From a virus: a stretch of DNA of 21,958 nt. Made by a program: the position numbers and the translations under genes. Below, in pieces: positions 1 to 6,975 of this stretch. The notes beneath the pieces were generated by a model that was not told the DNA's origin, made no database searches, and was given only the letters and a program-made list of their open reading frames with translations. The stretch lies in the IMG/VR virus record IMGVR_UViG_3300025151_000342, positions 1 to 21,958 of that record; one strand, 5' to 3'. Each line of letters starts with the position of its first letter. The first letter of the stretch is position 1.

Positions 1-2735
1 TCCATGTCGTTGTTAGCGTCATCATAAGTGACTGCGATGAAGGTCTTGGTTCCTCCAGTAGCTACAAGCGGCCCTGCAATGTCTTGGACTTGTTCAGTGG
101 AGAGCTGTGTGTTAGTATCGGCAGTCATGTCATCGACAACCAAGTCTATGGTTCCGTCTCCGTCTTCATAGGTCGCGCTTATTCTCGTCTCTGTATTGGA
201 AGTGAACATAGCACCCACTATGTCTTGAACCTGCTCTGTCGTGAGCTGTGTATTCGTATCTGTGGAGGCCAATGTGAGGCTATTGCTCGCATCATCATAC
301 GTCAAAGAGATGTTCGATCCTGCGGTTAGAAGTGCATTGACCCTATCATCTACTCTTTCATTGGTGAAGTAAAGATTGCTAGAGCCCTCTGTGACATCAT
401 CAGTGGTTGATATCCCTGCACCTGCACCCACCACCAAATCTATGGTTCCATCAGCATCTTGATATGTTGCAGTGATATTGGTTTCCGTATTGCTACTAAA
501 CATAGCTCCTACAATATCTTGAACTTGCTCTGTGGAGAGTTGTGTGTTGGTGTCTGTCGATGCGAGAACGCCGTTTGTGGCCGTGAGATTAGAGCCAGCA
601 ATAGATGCTACAAAGTCTGCTATGGCCTCTTTCTTAGTGGCACCGGTAGCTCCTCCATCTAAAAACAAGAAATAGTCATCGGCAACAGCAACGGTCTCTT
701 CCGTTGCCTCTGATAAATCAACAGCTATTGACCCTGAGCTAATATCAATAAGACTCCCAGCAGAGATGTGCTGTTGAACGGAAGATGCAGATATTCTACC
801 ATCAGCAAAGGTTCCACTCGTTATTTTACTGGTTGCTAAGCTAGGAATATCAGATGCCGACAAACCATCATCAAGGATGTTTATCTCTGCAAGGGAGGCT
901 GTTATGCCTAGATTGGTCAGAGCGTTTCCTTGTTGTGTGCTATTGAGACCTTGGCTATCAACATCTACTCGTAATCTATTGCCCAAAGCCGTAGCCGTGG
1001 TTGTGGAGAACGATGCATCATCTCCCAAAGCCGCAGCTAACTCGTTCAATGTGTTCAGGGCTGCTGGTGCTGAATCAATTAATCCACTAACCTCGTTATC
1101 CACATAAGCTTTGATGGACTGTTGGCTCGCAGGTGATGTAGCACTATTGGAGGCAAAGTTATCTTCATCTAGGAGAGTCAGTTGATTTGCTACCGACAGA
1201 TCAATCGTACCATCGCCATCTTCGTAAGTGACGGTTATTCCAGATTCCGTGTTGCTTGAGAACATAGCACCTACGATATCTTGGACAGCTTCTGTCGTCA
1301 GTTGTGTGTTGGTGTCTGTAGCCGTGATGGTCACAGCACCCCCGCTTTCTGATATCGATATGTTAGAACCGGCGGTGAATGCTAGTGTTTCGCCACTAGC
1401 TAATGTATTGCCCCCCGCTGTGACAGCTCTTGGTTCAGTAAGAAAGCTGAACGATTGTATTTTGTCTTGAATGGCGGCCGAGGTCATCAAGCTCGTATCA
1501 TTATCCACAAACGACTCACCACTTGTCTGAACAGCTCCAGATGCTATGTCTGAAAATGCAACAGAGGAAGCGGTTGATAGGGAACCTAGTCCGAGATTGG
1601 TTCTCGCGGTGCCCGCATTGGCAAGATCAGACAAGTTGCTAGATTTAGCTAGCTTTGTCCCTATGCTGGTTGTAATTGTAGATGCGAAACTGGAATCGTC
1701 ATTTATTGCCGCTGCAAGCTCATTTAGAGTATTCAAAGCTCCCGGTGCAGAGTCTATGAGGCTTGATATCTCACTGTCCACATATGCTTTTATCGACTGT
1801 TGTGAAGCGGCATGTGTCGCTGAGTTAGAGGCCATGTTGTCCTCATCTTTGAGGTCAATGGCAATTGTAGCAGAATAGTCGCCACTGCCTGTGTTTGTTT
1901 CACTTTGAATGAGAATGCCGGTTCCACCCGTTAAATCTACACCGCTTGTAAAGCCAGATATCTCAGCCAGTATTTTATCTTGGATAGCAGCTGATGTCAT
2001 CAAAGAGGTATCGTTATCCGCAAATGACTCATTGCTAAGCTGGATACTGTTCGCGGCTAATTCTGAAACAGTAAGGCCACTCACATTGAGCGTGACGGCA
2101 CCTGATGTACCCCCACCCGACAACCCCGTGCCAGCAGTAACTCCGGTTATGTCTCCAGTCTCCTGTGTAACCCAATTGCTTCCATTGCCCACTATGGCCT
2201 GACCAGCAGTGGGTGTAAGCAACGATAGCTCCGTCAATCTGGTGCTCAGAGACTGAAACACGTCCGCACCTGTGATTTGATTGTTGGTGGGATTGATGAG
2301 CGTGGTATCGCTTCCAGCGGTCAAGCTGAATGTAACTACCTCACATTGCATGGTGTATCTGAACAGTTTTTTCGACCGATCAGATAGGTCGGTTCTAGTT
2401 TTGAAGATGATTCTGTCAATATTCGTGTTATCTCCCTTCCTAAACCCGTGAAGAATCCTACGAACTTCGTTACGCAGTACGGACAGTCTTTCTCTGCTTT
2501 TGACGGTCCTAATGTCTAAAGTCAGGTTGATATGCTCATTTACGAAATCGTACAGTAGCTCCGGTTGAGCCTCATTATGGGCGGTCTCGAAAATACGAAT
2601 AACGTCCTTATCTTGTAGCCTTACTCTCTTTCCATCGCCCTTGTCAAGAGTCGCTATGTCTTCTATTGATGGCTTAGGTGCTTTTGACCAATTAGCATCC
2701 AGAATATTTACGATAATGGAGATAGCATCCGTCAT
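1..2735 (-). CDS. Tail-completion-like domain fused to a long repetitive tail/neck fibre protein (3' end outside the window)
   Basis: Manual reverse-strand translation from the ATG at 2735 stays open to the left edge, giving at least 911 residues. Residues 1 to about 135 form a compact mixed domain (VRLQDKDVIRIFE, then LDIRTVKSRERLSVLRNEV, then a strand ending RYTMQCEV). This looks like the tail-completion/terminator proteins of HK97-type viruses; the assignment is by pattern only. From about residue 170 the protein is low in aromatics and rich in G, S, T, N and D, with TGVTAGTGLSGGG and recurring fibre modules (DTNTQL..EQVQDIVGAMF; SFxDNDTSLMTSAAIQDKI; SIKAYVD..LIDSAP). Such modules are known from trimeric fibres of marine tailed phages. 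Its start overlaps the stop of the 82-aa gene by ATGA. Probable role: host binding, or a fibre anchored at the neck or tail top. The fibre part is secure; the N-terminal call is tentative. Confidence 0.85.
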   Translation of the reverse strand, partial: MTDAISIIVNILDANWSKAPKPSIEDIATLDKGDGKRVRLQDKDVIRIFETAHNEAQPELLYDFVNEHINLTLDIRTVKSRERLSVLRNEVRRILHGFRKGDNTNIDRIIFKTRTDLSDRSKKLFRYTMQCEVVTFSLTAGSDTTLINPTNNQITGADVFQSLSTRLTELSLLTPTAGQAIVGNGSNWVTQETGDITGVTAGTGLSGGGTSGAVTLNVSGLTVSELAANSIQLSNESFADNDTSLMTSAAIQDKILAEISGFTSGVDLTGGTGILIQSETNTGSGDYSATIAIDLKDEDNMASNSATHAASQQSIKAYVDSEISSLIDSAPGALNTLNELAAAINDDSSFASTITTSIGTKLAKSSNLSDLANAGTARTNLGLGSLSTASSVAFSDIASGAVQTSGESFVDNDTSLMTSAAIQDKIQSFSFLTEPRAVTAGGNTLASGETLAFTAGSNISISESGGAVTITATDTNTQLTTEAVQDIVGAMFSSNTESGITVTYEDGDGTIDLSVANQLTLLDEDNFASNSATSPASQQSIKAYVDNEVSGLIDSAPAALNTLNELAAALGDDASFSTTTATALGNRLRVDVDSQGLNSTQQGNALTNLGITASLAEINILDDGLSASDIPSLATSKITSGTFADGRISASSVQQHISAGSLIDISSGSIAVDLSEATEETVAVADDYFLFLDGGATGATKKEAIADFVASIAGSNLTATNGVLASTDTNTQLSTEQVQDIVGAMFSSNTETNITATYQDADGTIDLVVGAGAGISTTDDVTEGSSNLYFTNERVDDRVNALLTAGSNISLTYDDASNSLTLASTDTNTQLTTEQVQDIVGAMFTSNTETRISATYEDGDGTIDLVVDDMTADTNTQLSTEQVQDIAGPLVATGGTKTFIAVTYDDANNDM
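70..1320 (-). repeat. Imperfect fibre repeats of about 42 residues
   Basis: Within the fibre gene the module DTNTQLTTEQVQDIVGAMF, followed by SxNTExxIxxTYxDxDGTIDL, occurs at about 1196-1320, 432-558 and 137-264. A fourth copy starts at about 126 and diverges after QVQDI, at about 70. The copies differ at many synonymous positions, so they are old protein repeats and not recent DNA duplications. Two further families lie upstream in the gene: the SFxDNDTSLMTSAAIQDKI module (about 1975-2045 and 1455-1530) and the SIKAYVDxEIS..LIDSAPxALNTLNELAAA module (about 1660-1840 and 990-1160). Confidence 0.85.
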
Positions 2736-2980
2736 TCAAAAACCTCCTCAAAGTCGGACATCGCCTTCTCAAGCTCTGCGTAAATAGGGTGGTTTTTCAT
2801 TTGTACGTCAACTATCTCTTCAATCTCAGTATCTGAATAGTTCAGACCGTCCTCCTCAGAGGATTGTTTTTCTACGGCAAGAAGCTTTTCATGAACAACG
2901 GGAGCGATGTCGTTAAACTTAGTGAGCTTGCTACTCAAATCATTGGTAGCTTTCTGAATTTTTTTAAGGTAGACATCCAC
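2732..2980 (-). CDS. Small helical protein between adaptor and fibre (possible neck or head-closure protein)
   Basis: An 82-aa acidic protein that starts with GTG at 2980, directly after the TAA of the adaptor gene and preceded by GGTGG. It is almost entirely predicted helix: KKIQKATNDLSSKLTKF in the first third, then an acidic segment (SSEEDGLNYSDTEIEEIVD), then HPIYAELEKAMSDFEEVFE. Cysteines and transmembrane segments are absent. It overlaps the next start by ATGA, which suggests translational coupling with the fibre protein. I do not recognise the family. Position between the head-tail adaptor and a tail-completion-like domain suggests a connector component or a small chaperone, but this is inferred from order only. 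Confidence 0.75.
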   Translation of the reverse strand: MDVYLKKIQKATNDLSSKLTKFNDIAPVVHEKLLAVEKQSSEEDGLNYSDTEIEEIVDVQMKNHPIYAELEKAMSDFEEVFE

Positions 2981-4588
2981 TTAACCACCTACTCCTGCCA
3001 CGATTATAGTTTCCTGATAGGGGATCAATAGACGCTTAGTTTCCTCTTCTAACTTCTGTACCTTTGAATTTAGGTCTATATTTTGTGTTCCTTCGGGGAA
3101 CAAAGCAGTGTAGTCATCGGAAAGCAGTATATCCTTGACAACCATTTTAGTGCAAGCTTCTTCTATCGTTTTATTGACGTATCTCTGACCATAGATGTAA
3201 GATACCTTCAAACTATGATTCTCGAAAAATGGATATTGGTTATTGAATAAGACCGCGCCGTTATCTTCTATGGCCCACCAGTCCTTCTGTCTCTCCTCAT
3301 CTGAAACGTCGGTCTTAAAACGCAATTGATTGATTGTTACTGAGCTACTAACAGCTGCTATGAAATTGCTAGTGAGGTCAGAAACTATGGTAAATGTATC
3401 TCCAGACCGGGTTATGAGAGCAACTTTATTCACATTCGTGCCATCTTCTATAAATACTAATCCAGATCCTTCCACAAAACCAGAGGAATCGGCCAGAGTG
3501 AATGATGAAACTGGAGTTCCTGTGGTAGTCGCCACAGTGGATGAAACAAGTGTCCCTTTGTCATGAGTGAGTCCGACGGGGTTATTCACTGCGATGGTGC
3601 TGTTAATTCCATCCTCGCCAGCCCTCATACTACTGATACATATCACTCCGTCACCGTCATCGCTATTTGCTGTAGCTAGATATTCGTTGGATACATTTAG
3701 GTCTTTGCCGTTTTGTGTCAGCGTTCCTATTTGTATCGCGGCCTTGCTAGTATCTGGGTCTTCATTTATCAAGCCCGCTATTTCATCGGCCACAGACTTA
3801 GCTCCGAAATCATGAATCCACTTAGAGGTGGATGTATCTCCACTGGCGCAGCCTTGTAGAGTAGCTGCATGAGCTACGTTTGGGCATAGGAATATTTTAC
3901 TAGAGCTGGATATACTACCCATGTCTGAAACCTTTAACTTGATTCGACCAGAAGCTAGCTCCCGATAGTAATCACCCTGCCATACCCCCATTCTCAATAT
4001 CTGTCGAATATTTCTATGGTTGAGATACACAGCACCCACATAGTCAGTGTAGTATCTTCTTCTGTACGGCTTGAATGTCGTGAAGTTTTTGTATTCATCG
4101 ACCACTATTCTAGGCCTCCATGCGCTTCTCGTAACCTGATCGATGTAATCCTGTTTCTTCTTAATTAGATTCTCAACATTGGCCTTGGTTATTCCCCTTT
4201 GCTTACTGTTACTAAGTATAGCCGAGGGTTGGACAAACCCATTATTGTCCTTACTAAACGTATTACCATCATTTGGTGCTATCAACCATATTGCCCCGCT
4301 GGACCCAACCGATTGAACGCTTCCAATTACATACGTAGCACCAAGAGCATTTACATCATCATAAACAGTTACGGTATCTCCTGCTCCTACACCCCATCTC
4401 CTGTAATCGGCACCTGCGATTGGAATCCTTATGTTGCTACTACTGACGCTAGTCGAATCTACAAGAGCTATTGGCTCAGTTTCGGGCAATTGTAAAAATT
4501 GCACAACTTTGTCAACAGTAGTATAGACAAGATCGTCAGGATAGAGGGGCTGACTGGGTCTATGCCCCGGATTGAATGTTCTTGGCAT
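2981..4588 (-). CDS. Head-tail adaptor (connector) protein with large beta-rich insertions
   Basis: A 535-aa protein starting at ATG 4588, with GGAGGAG about 8 to 10 nt upstream. Two separated helical parts look like an HK97 gp6-type adaptor. One is residues ~133-155 (TKANVENLIKKKQDYIDQVT, then RSAWRP); the other is the C-terminal ~95 residues (NKTIEEACTKMVVKDILLS, then DDYTALFPEG and a coiled-coil-like KVQKLEEETKRLL). Between and before them are beta-rich, Thr/Ser/Val-rich stretches (about 35-125 and 215-425) unlike the compact ~100-150-aa adaptors of classical phages. Role (inferred): the ring below the portal that forms the first part of the neck. Its position after the capsid genes and before the tail-completion-like gene fits. 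Moderate certainty on function, high on the gene. Confidence 0.8.
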   Translation of the reverse strand: MPRTFNPGHRPSQPLYPDDLVYTTVDKVVQFLQLPETEPIALVDSTSVSSSNIRIPIAGADYRRWGVGAGDTVTVYDDVNALGATYVIGSVQSVGSSGAIWLIAPNDGNTFSKDNNGFVQPSAILSNSKQRGITKANVENLIKKKQDYIDQVTRSAWRPRIVVDEYKNFTTFKPYRRRYYTDYVGAVYLNHRNIRQILRMGVWQGDYYRELASGRIKLKVSDMGSISSSSKIFLCPNVAHAATLQGCASGDTSTSKWIHDFGAKSVADEIAGLINEDPDTSKAAIQIGTLTQNGKDLNVSNEYLATANSDDGDGVICISSMRAGEDGINSTIAVNNPVGLTHDKGTLVSSTVATTTGTPVSSFTLADSSGFVEGSGLVFIEDGTNVNKVALITRSGDTFTIVSDLTSNFIAAVSSSVTINQLRFKTDVSDEERQKDWWAIEDNGAVLFNNQYPFFENHSLKVSYIYGQRYVNKTIEEACTKMVVKDILLSDDYTALFPEGTQNIDLNSKVQKLEEETKRLLIPYQETIIVAGVGG

Positions 4589-4609
4589 TCTTCATTCTCC
4601 TCCGTCCCC

Positions 4610-4786
4610 TCATATATATTCTGTGCTATAACCGGCTTCCATAGCTCTTCGGCGGAGCTTACAACGGTTAGCAGGTTGATTTGGCATCCCCTTTCCTTGG
4701 CATGGCTGCCCTCCAGCTGCGAAACAAAGAGGACAAGGGCTAGCCTTTACTATTTCTTCCCAACCGTCTTCAAACGCATCACTCAT
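4610..4786 (-). CDS. 58-aa zinc-finger-like small protein
   Basis: A short gene found by manual translation: ATG at 4786 overlaps the TGA of the 101-aa gene (ATGA), and its own TGA is at 4610-4612, just before the adaptor gene. It fills what would otherwise be a ~190-bp hole. The protein begins MSDAFEDGWEEIVKA and continues CPLCFAAGGQPCQGKGM, then NRCKLRRRA. The CPxC - 7 residues - C - 12 residues - C, then basic residues, resembles the short phage zinc fingers of the CxxC..GxPC..H..R type, with Cys in place of the usual His. Its N-terminus AFEDGWEEIVKA matches a motif shared by three other small genes here. Likely a zinc-binding adaptor or nucleic-acid-binding peptide; exact role unknown. 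Confidence 0.8.
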   Translation of the reverse strand: MSDAFEDGWEEIVKASPCPLCFAAGGQPCQGKGMPNQPANRCKLRRRAMEAGYSTEYI

Positions 4787-5088
4787 GAATAACTCCCCAT
4801 GTTGTAGTCCATTTTACCGCCGCAACCCGCACAGGCCGGGGTCCAACAAAAATGAAGTAGTCCGCACTCTGTGCATCTAGTTCCAGACCCTATATTCTGA
4901 ATATCAAATCTCTGGCGTCCCCTCATAGGAACACGGACAGTGTGTGAGTTCTTAGCCATATTCTCTTTACTGAATGGAGACTCGTCAGTCCTGACCTGAC
5001 CAGTGCTAAGTTCAGCTAGACGCTTGCCCCTTCTTTTCTCAATCTCCAATACCTCTTGGAGATTAATTTCACCTACTTGGAGTCCCAT
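4783..5088 (-). CDS. 101-aa zinc-ribbon protein
   Basis: ATG at 5088 is preceded by GGGGTGAT at normal SD spacing. The N-terminal half is charged and helical (INLQEVLEIEKRRGKRLAEL). The C-terminal third carries CTECGLLHFCWTPACAGCGG, that is C72-x2-C75 and C86-x2-C89 with an extra C81: a rubredoxin- or ribbon-like metal knuckle. The middle (VRVPMRGRQRFDIQ) could be a beta strand leading into the ribbon. Metal binding is strongly suggested by the two CxxC pairs; the function is unknown. It lies in the small virion-protein cluster and overlaps the second Cys-rich gene by 4 nt, so the two may act as a pair. Confidence 0.8.
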   Translation of the reverse strand: MGLQVGEINLQEVLEIEKRRGKRLAELSTGQVRTDESPFSKENMAKNSHTVRVPMRGRQRFDIQNIGSGTRCTECGLLHFCWTPACAGCGGKMDYNMGSYS

Positions 5089-5103
5089 CGGGTATCACCC
5101 CGA

Positions 5104-5415
5104 TTACGCTCTTCCGCCTGTTACTGTGATGAAGGTCACTACTGTTGCGAGGTCAGTAGCGTTAGCTACCTGATCTAAAGCCGCACCATCTGCGCCTGCT
5201 TCATAGGCTAGTACCTTTGCATTGGTTCTATCGTACTGGAAGACGTATCCTCCACTCACTTCAATTCCTACAGTTTCTATGTTCGCCACATATGCAGTGA
5301 GGTCAAGTGCCTCTCCGCCGGTAGGGTAGCTATCATCAAATGTAATTTTTAAGGCAACCGTCAAACGATTGCCAGTCACGTTCGTTCTTCCAAGTTGCTC
5401 GACTGTTAAGGCCAT
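5104..5415 (-). CDS. Small beta-rich structural protein of a type common in marine phages
   Basis: A 103-aa protein beginning MALTVEQLG. A longer reading from TTG at 5436 exists, but ATG 5415 is preferred because a TATA-like box sits 27 nt upstream and no SD is present. Key pattern: LTVALKITFDDSYPTGGEAL, then GYVFQYDRTNAKVLAYEAGA, and a final TDLATVVTFITVTGG strand. Proteins with this SYPTGGE / GYVFxYDxxNxKVxxY layout are common among virion-associated proteins of marine tailed phages (from memory; no accession asserted). It has no cysteines, signal peptide or membrane segment. Probably a capsid or tail decoration protein. It is the first gene after a terminator-like hairpin and appears to have its own promoter, so it may be expressed more strongly than its neighbours. 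Confidence 0.8.
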   Translation of the reverse strand: MALTVEQLGRTNVTGNRLTVALKITFDDSYPTGGEALDLTAYVANIETVGIEVSGGYVFQYDRTNAKVLAYEAGADGAALDQVANATDLATVVTFITVTGGRA

Positions 5416-5433
5416 ACAGAACTGTTGACGGGA

Positions 5434-5446
5434 CAATCCTATTTAA
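5434..5446 (-). promoter_or_regulatory. TATA-like promoter box, AATAGGATTG type
   Basis: On the minus strand the sequence reads TTAAATAGGATTG. The ATAGGATTG core begins 27 nt before ATG 5415. No SD-like motif lies between box and start, as expected for a leaderless archaeal transcript. A related box occurs upstream of two other SD-less starts, at 9559-9570 and 14954-14963. Confidence 0.5.
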
Positions 5447-5450
5447 CAGT

Positions 5451-5466
5451 GGCTTCAAAAAAAGCC
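5451..5466 (-). terminator. Short hairpin with a T7 run after the 176-aa gene
   Basis: Directly after the TGA at 5467-5469 the minus strand reads GGCTTTTTTTGAAGCC, a GGCTT/AAGCC inverted repeat containing seven consecutive T. A T-run just after a stop is the usual archaeal termination signal; the hairpin could help. It precedes a promoter-like box, so this may be a boundary between two transcription units. It could instead be a regulatory palindrome. Confidence 0.45.
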
Positions 5467-5997
5467 TCATTCATAGATGAAGACCAATCTTGCAGTGCCA
5501 CCGGTGAAAGCTCCAGCAGTGGTTGCTAATGTGATTGTCAAAGCTCCACAGACCAACCCTGACCATGGTGCCGGCTCGTCAATGACAACTCCGCCGGTCT
5601 TTGAACTTGCAGGAGCGGTTACTGTGAAATGAAGTCCAGTGGTAGCTCCAGCATCGGCGTTCATGTTTCCTCCTTCCGAAGTCTGGAAGTTTAGCGGTGT
5701 ATTGCTAGCTGTCCTATAGTCAAGGAATGATACAGTATCACAATAAGGATATTCGGTGCCACCTGCATCTTCAATGTCCATGGTCAGCTGTAATGTTCCG
5801 CTTGTAGCCGTCACTGATCCATTAGATGTGATTCTGCTTGGGTCAAGAACGACGCGAGATATCTTGCCATTGAGTTGGATAGTCTGAGAGACTGTAGCCG
5901 CAGCTGGCATATCTATCTCGACAAATTCCCTATTGACACGGGTTTTACTCCCATATCTGCCGTCACCGTCAAAGATTGACGTAGGATTGTCGGTCAT
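5467..5997 (-). CDS. 176-aa beta-rich virion protein (possible decoration protein)
   Basis: ATG at 5997 is preceded by GGAGGGCGGTGA and overlaps the previous stop by ATGA. The protein is rich in Thr, Ser, Gly and Ala with alternating hydrophobics (VSQTIQLNGKISRVVLDPSR; GTLQLTMDIED; LVCGALTITLATTAG) and ends GTARLVFIYE. This is an all-beta layout. The last strand resembles that of the 125-aa protein next to the capsid gene (TMRLTLLYS), so the two may share a fold. No enzyme motif, membrane segment or signal peptide is visible. Its place two genes after the major capsid protein suggests a capsid-surface or tail-tube-like role. Family not recognised. Confidence 0.75.
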   Translation of the reverse strand: MTDNPTSIFDGDGRYGSKTRVNREFVEIDMPAAATVSQTIQLNGKISRVVLDPSRITSNGSVTATSGTLQLTMDIEDAGGTEYPYCDTVSFLDYRTASNTPLNFQTSEGGNMNADAGATTGLHFTVTAPASSKTGGVVIDEPAPWSGLVCGALTITLATTAGAFTGGTARLVFIYE

Positions 5998-6551
5998 TCA
6001 CCGCCCTCCGCAAGATATTGACGGGCCTTACCTGTAAGTGATGCCTTTGTATCAGTGTTGATAGTGGCTATGCCTCTACTTGAACACCAATTCTGCATCT
6101 GCGCCCTAGTCATACCTGCGGAGAACCCTACTCCCATTAGCATTTCATCAGTTACATCGGAAGCGGCCAAGGTAGCTTCTTCTGGCTCTGCTGTGACTAC
6201 TTGAGTCTCAGGTAATATGTCCTCACTCGTGACGACTTCAGGCTCTGGTTCAGGCTCTGGCTCAGGTTCTGGCTCTGGCTCTGGCTCAGGTTCCGGTTCC
6301 GCTTCTACTACGGGTTCGGGTTCTGCGGCTGCCTCAAGAGCAGCTATTGCAGCTTTTCCTTGATCCTCTGCCTTTGTGTCAATGACTTCCCACATGGTTC
6401 CGCCATTGGCTATTGCTGGGATTATGTATTGTTCGATCCACCAATCGGGAACATCGTCGCGCTCCCTTCCTCGTCCGAAGCCATACTTCACGCCTTTTAT
6501 GGCGAATTCTGTGTATGCCCTCGCCCCCACATACTTCAAGGTCAAAGCCAT
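5994..6551 (-). CDS. 185-aa protein with Glu-Pro spacer and C-terminal SAP/LEM-like helices
   Basis: ATG at 6551 has AGGTGAG about 8 nt upstream; a GTG three codons earlier (6560) is possible. Three parts are visible. Residues 1 to ~75 are a small folded domain (LTLKYVGARAYTEFAIKGVK, then WWIEQYIIPAIANGGTMWEV). Next is a rigid spacer with about ten Glu-Pro pairs. The C-terminal ~50 residues have a SAP/LEM/HeH-like helix-extended-loop-helix feel (MTRAQMQNWCSSRGI, then ASLTGKARQYLAE). Small N-terminal domains beside phage capsid genes followed by a helix-loop-helix tail occur in capsid-associated proteins, where the tail may touch DNA or a partner. Function inferred; the EP spacer and domain layout are seen directly. 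Confidence 0.75.
   Translation of the reverse strand: MALTLKYVGARAYTEFAIKGVKYGFGRGRERDDVPDWWIEQYIIPAIANGGTMWEVIDTKAEDQGKAAIAALEAAAEPEPVVEAEPEPEPEPEPEPEPEPEPEPEVVTSEDILPETQVVTAEPEEATLAASDVTDEMLMGVGFSAGMTRAQMQNWCSSRGIATINTDTKASLTGKARQYLAEGGE
6241..6300 (-). repeat. Tandem hexamer repeat encoding Glu-Pro
   Basis: About ten copies of a 6-bp unit (GGCTCT, GGCTCA, GGTTCA, GGTTCT or GGTTCC on the plus strand) encode an EP run in frame. Third-position variation breaks the perfect repeat, but the tract could still change length by slippage in steps of two residues. Confidence 0.9.
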
Positions 6552-6560
6552 TTGGCTCAC

Positions 6561-6938
6561 CTATGAGTACAACAGTGTCAATCGCATTGTGTCGGTGTTA
6601 GTTCCAGACGGGGATGTGAAGAGCACTGTTGCACCAGATGTTCTGATGTCAGCAGGAATCTCAAATCCGCCTGAGTTGTTGTGAAGTCCGAGCACTGCGT
6701 GAGCGGTTGTTCCTACTACGCCAGTTATTCCGGTGTCCGTCAGATCAAAAGTGGTAGCGGAGGATGCACTGGTAATGACCAAATCTACAATCATTATCTT
6801 GACGCCTTCTGCGGCATCTCCAGCAGATACACCTGCTATTCCATTCAACCATGCGGTTGAGCTCTCAATCGTTCCCATCCATAGTCCAGTATCTAGGACT
6901 ACGGAGCAGCTTGCTTCTGTCAAATTTACGTTTGCCAT
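6561..6938 (-). CDS. 125-aa protein adjacent to the capsid gene, candidate capsid decoration protein
   Basis: ATG at 6938 has GAGGTGA about 8 nt upstream, a strong ribosome site. The protein is beta-rich and low in charge: VKIMIVDLVITSASSATTFDL, then TTAHAVLGLHNNSGGFEIP, and a terminal DTMRLTLLYS strand. Size, composition and position directly after the major capsid gene match many phage decoration (cement) proteins, which bind the outer shell after expansion. No Cys pair is present. The C-terminal strand is like that of the 176-aa protein two genes on. Stop is TAG at 6561-6563, 9 bp before the next likely start. Confidence 0.75.
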   Translation of the reverse strand: MANVNLTEASCSVVLDTGLWMGTIESSTAWLNGIAGVSAGDAAEGVKIMIVDLVITSASSATTFDLTDTGITGVVGTTAHAVLGLHNNSGGFEIPADIRTSGATVLFTSPSGTNTDTMRLTLLYS

Positions 6939-6975
6939 ATTTATTCACCTCTTTATTCTCCACCATAGTCTCCAA

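Noticed and set aside
137-1320. CRISPR-like spacing of repeated units
   Set aside because: Repeats are ~125 bp, imperfect, in frame and encode fibre modules; there are no short identical repeats with unique spacers.
84-2202. Several plus-strand open frames over the fibre gene
   Set aside because: They are antisense to a continuous minus-strand frame of more than 900 codons with clear fibre repeats, and have no ribosome sites or recognisable products.
3330-4792. Plus-strand open frames opposite the adaptor gene
   Set aside because: Antisense shadows of a well-supported coding frame.
6241-6300. TonB-like Pro-rich periplasmic rod
   Set aside because: Only Glu-Pro without Lys-Pro, no N-terminal membrane anchor, and located in a capsid operon.
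6579-6587. Fourth promoter box (ATGCGATTG) 27 nt before GTG 6560
   Set aside because: Lies inside coding sequence, lacks the ATA part, and the gene has a good AGGTGAG ribosome site for ATG 6551.
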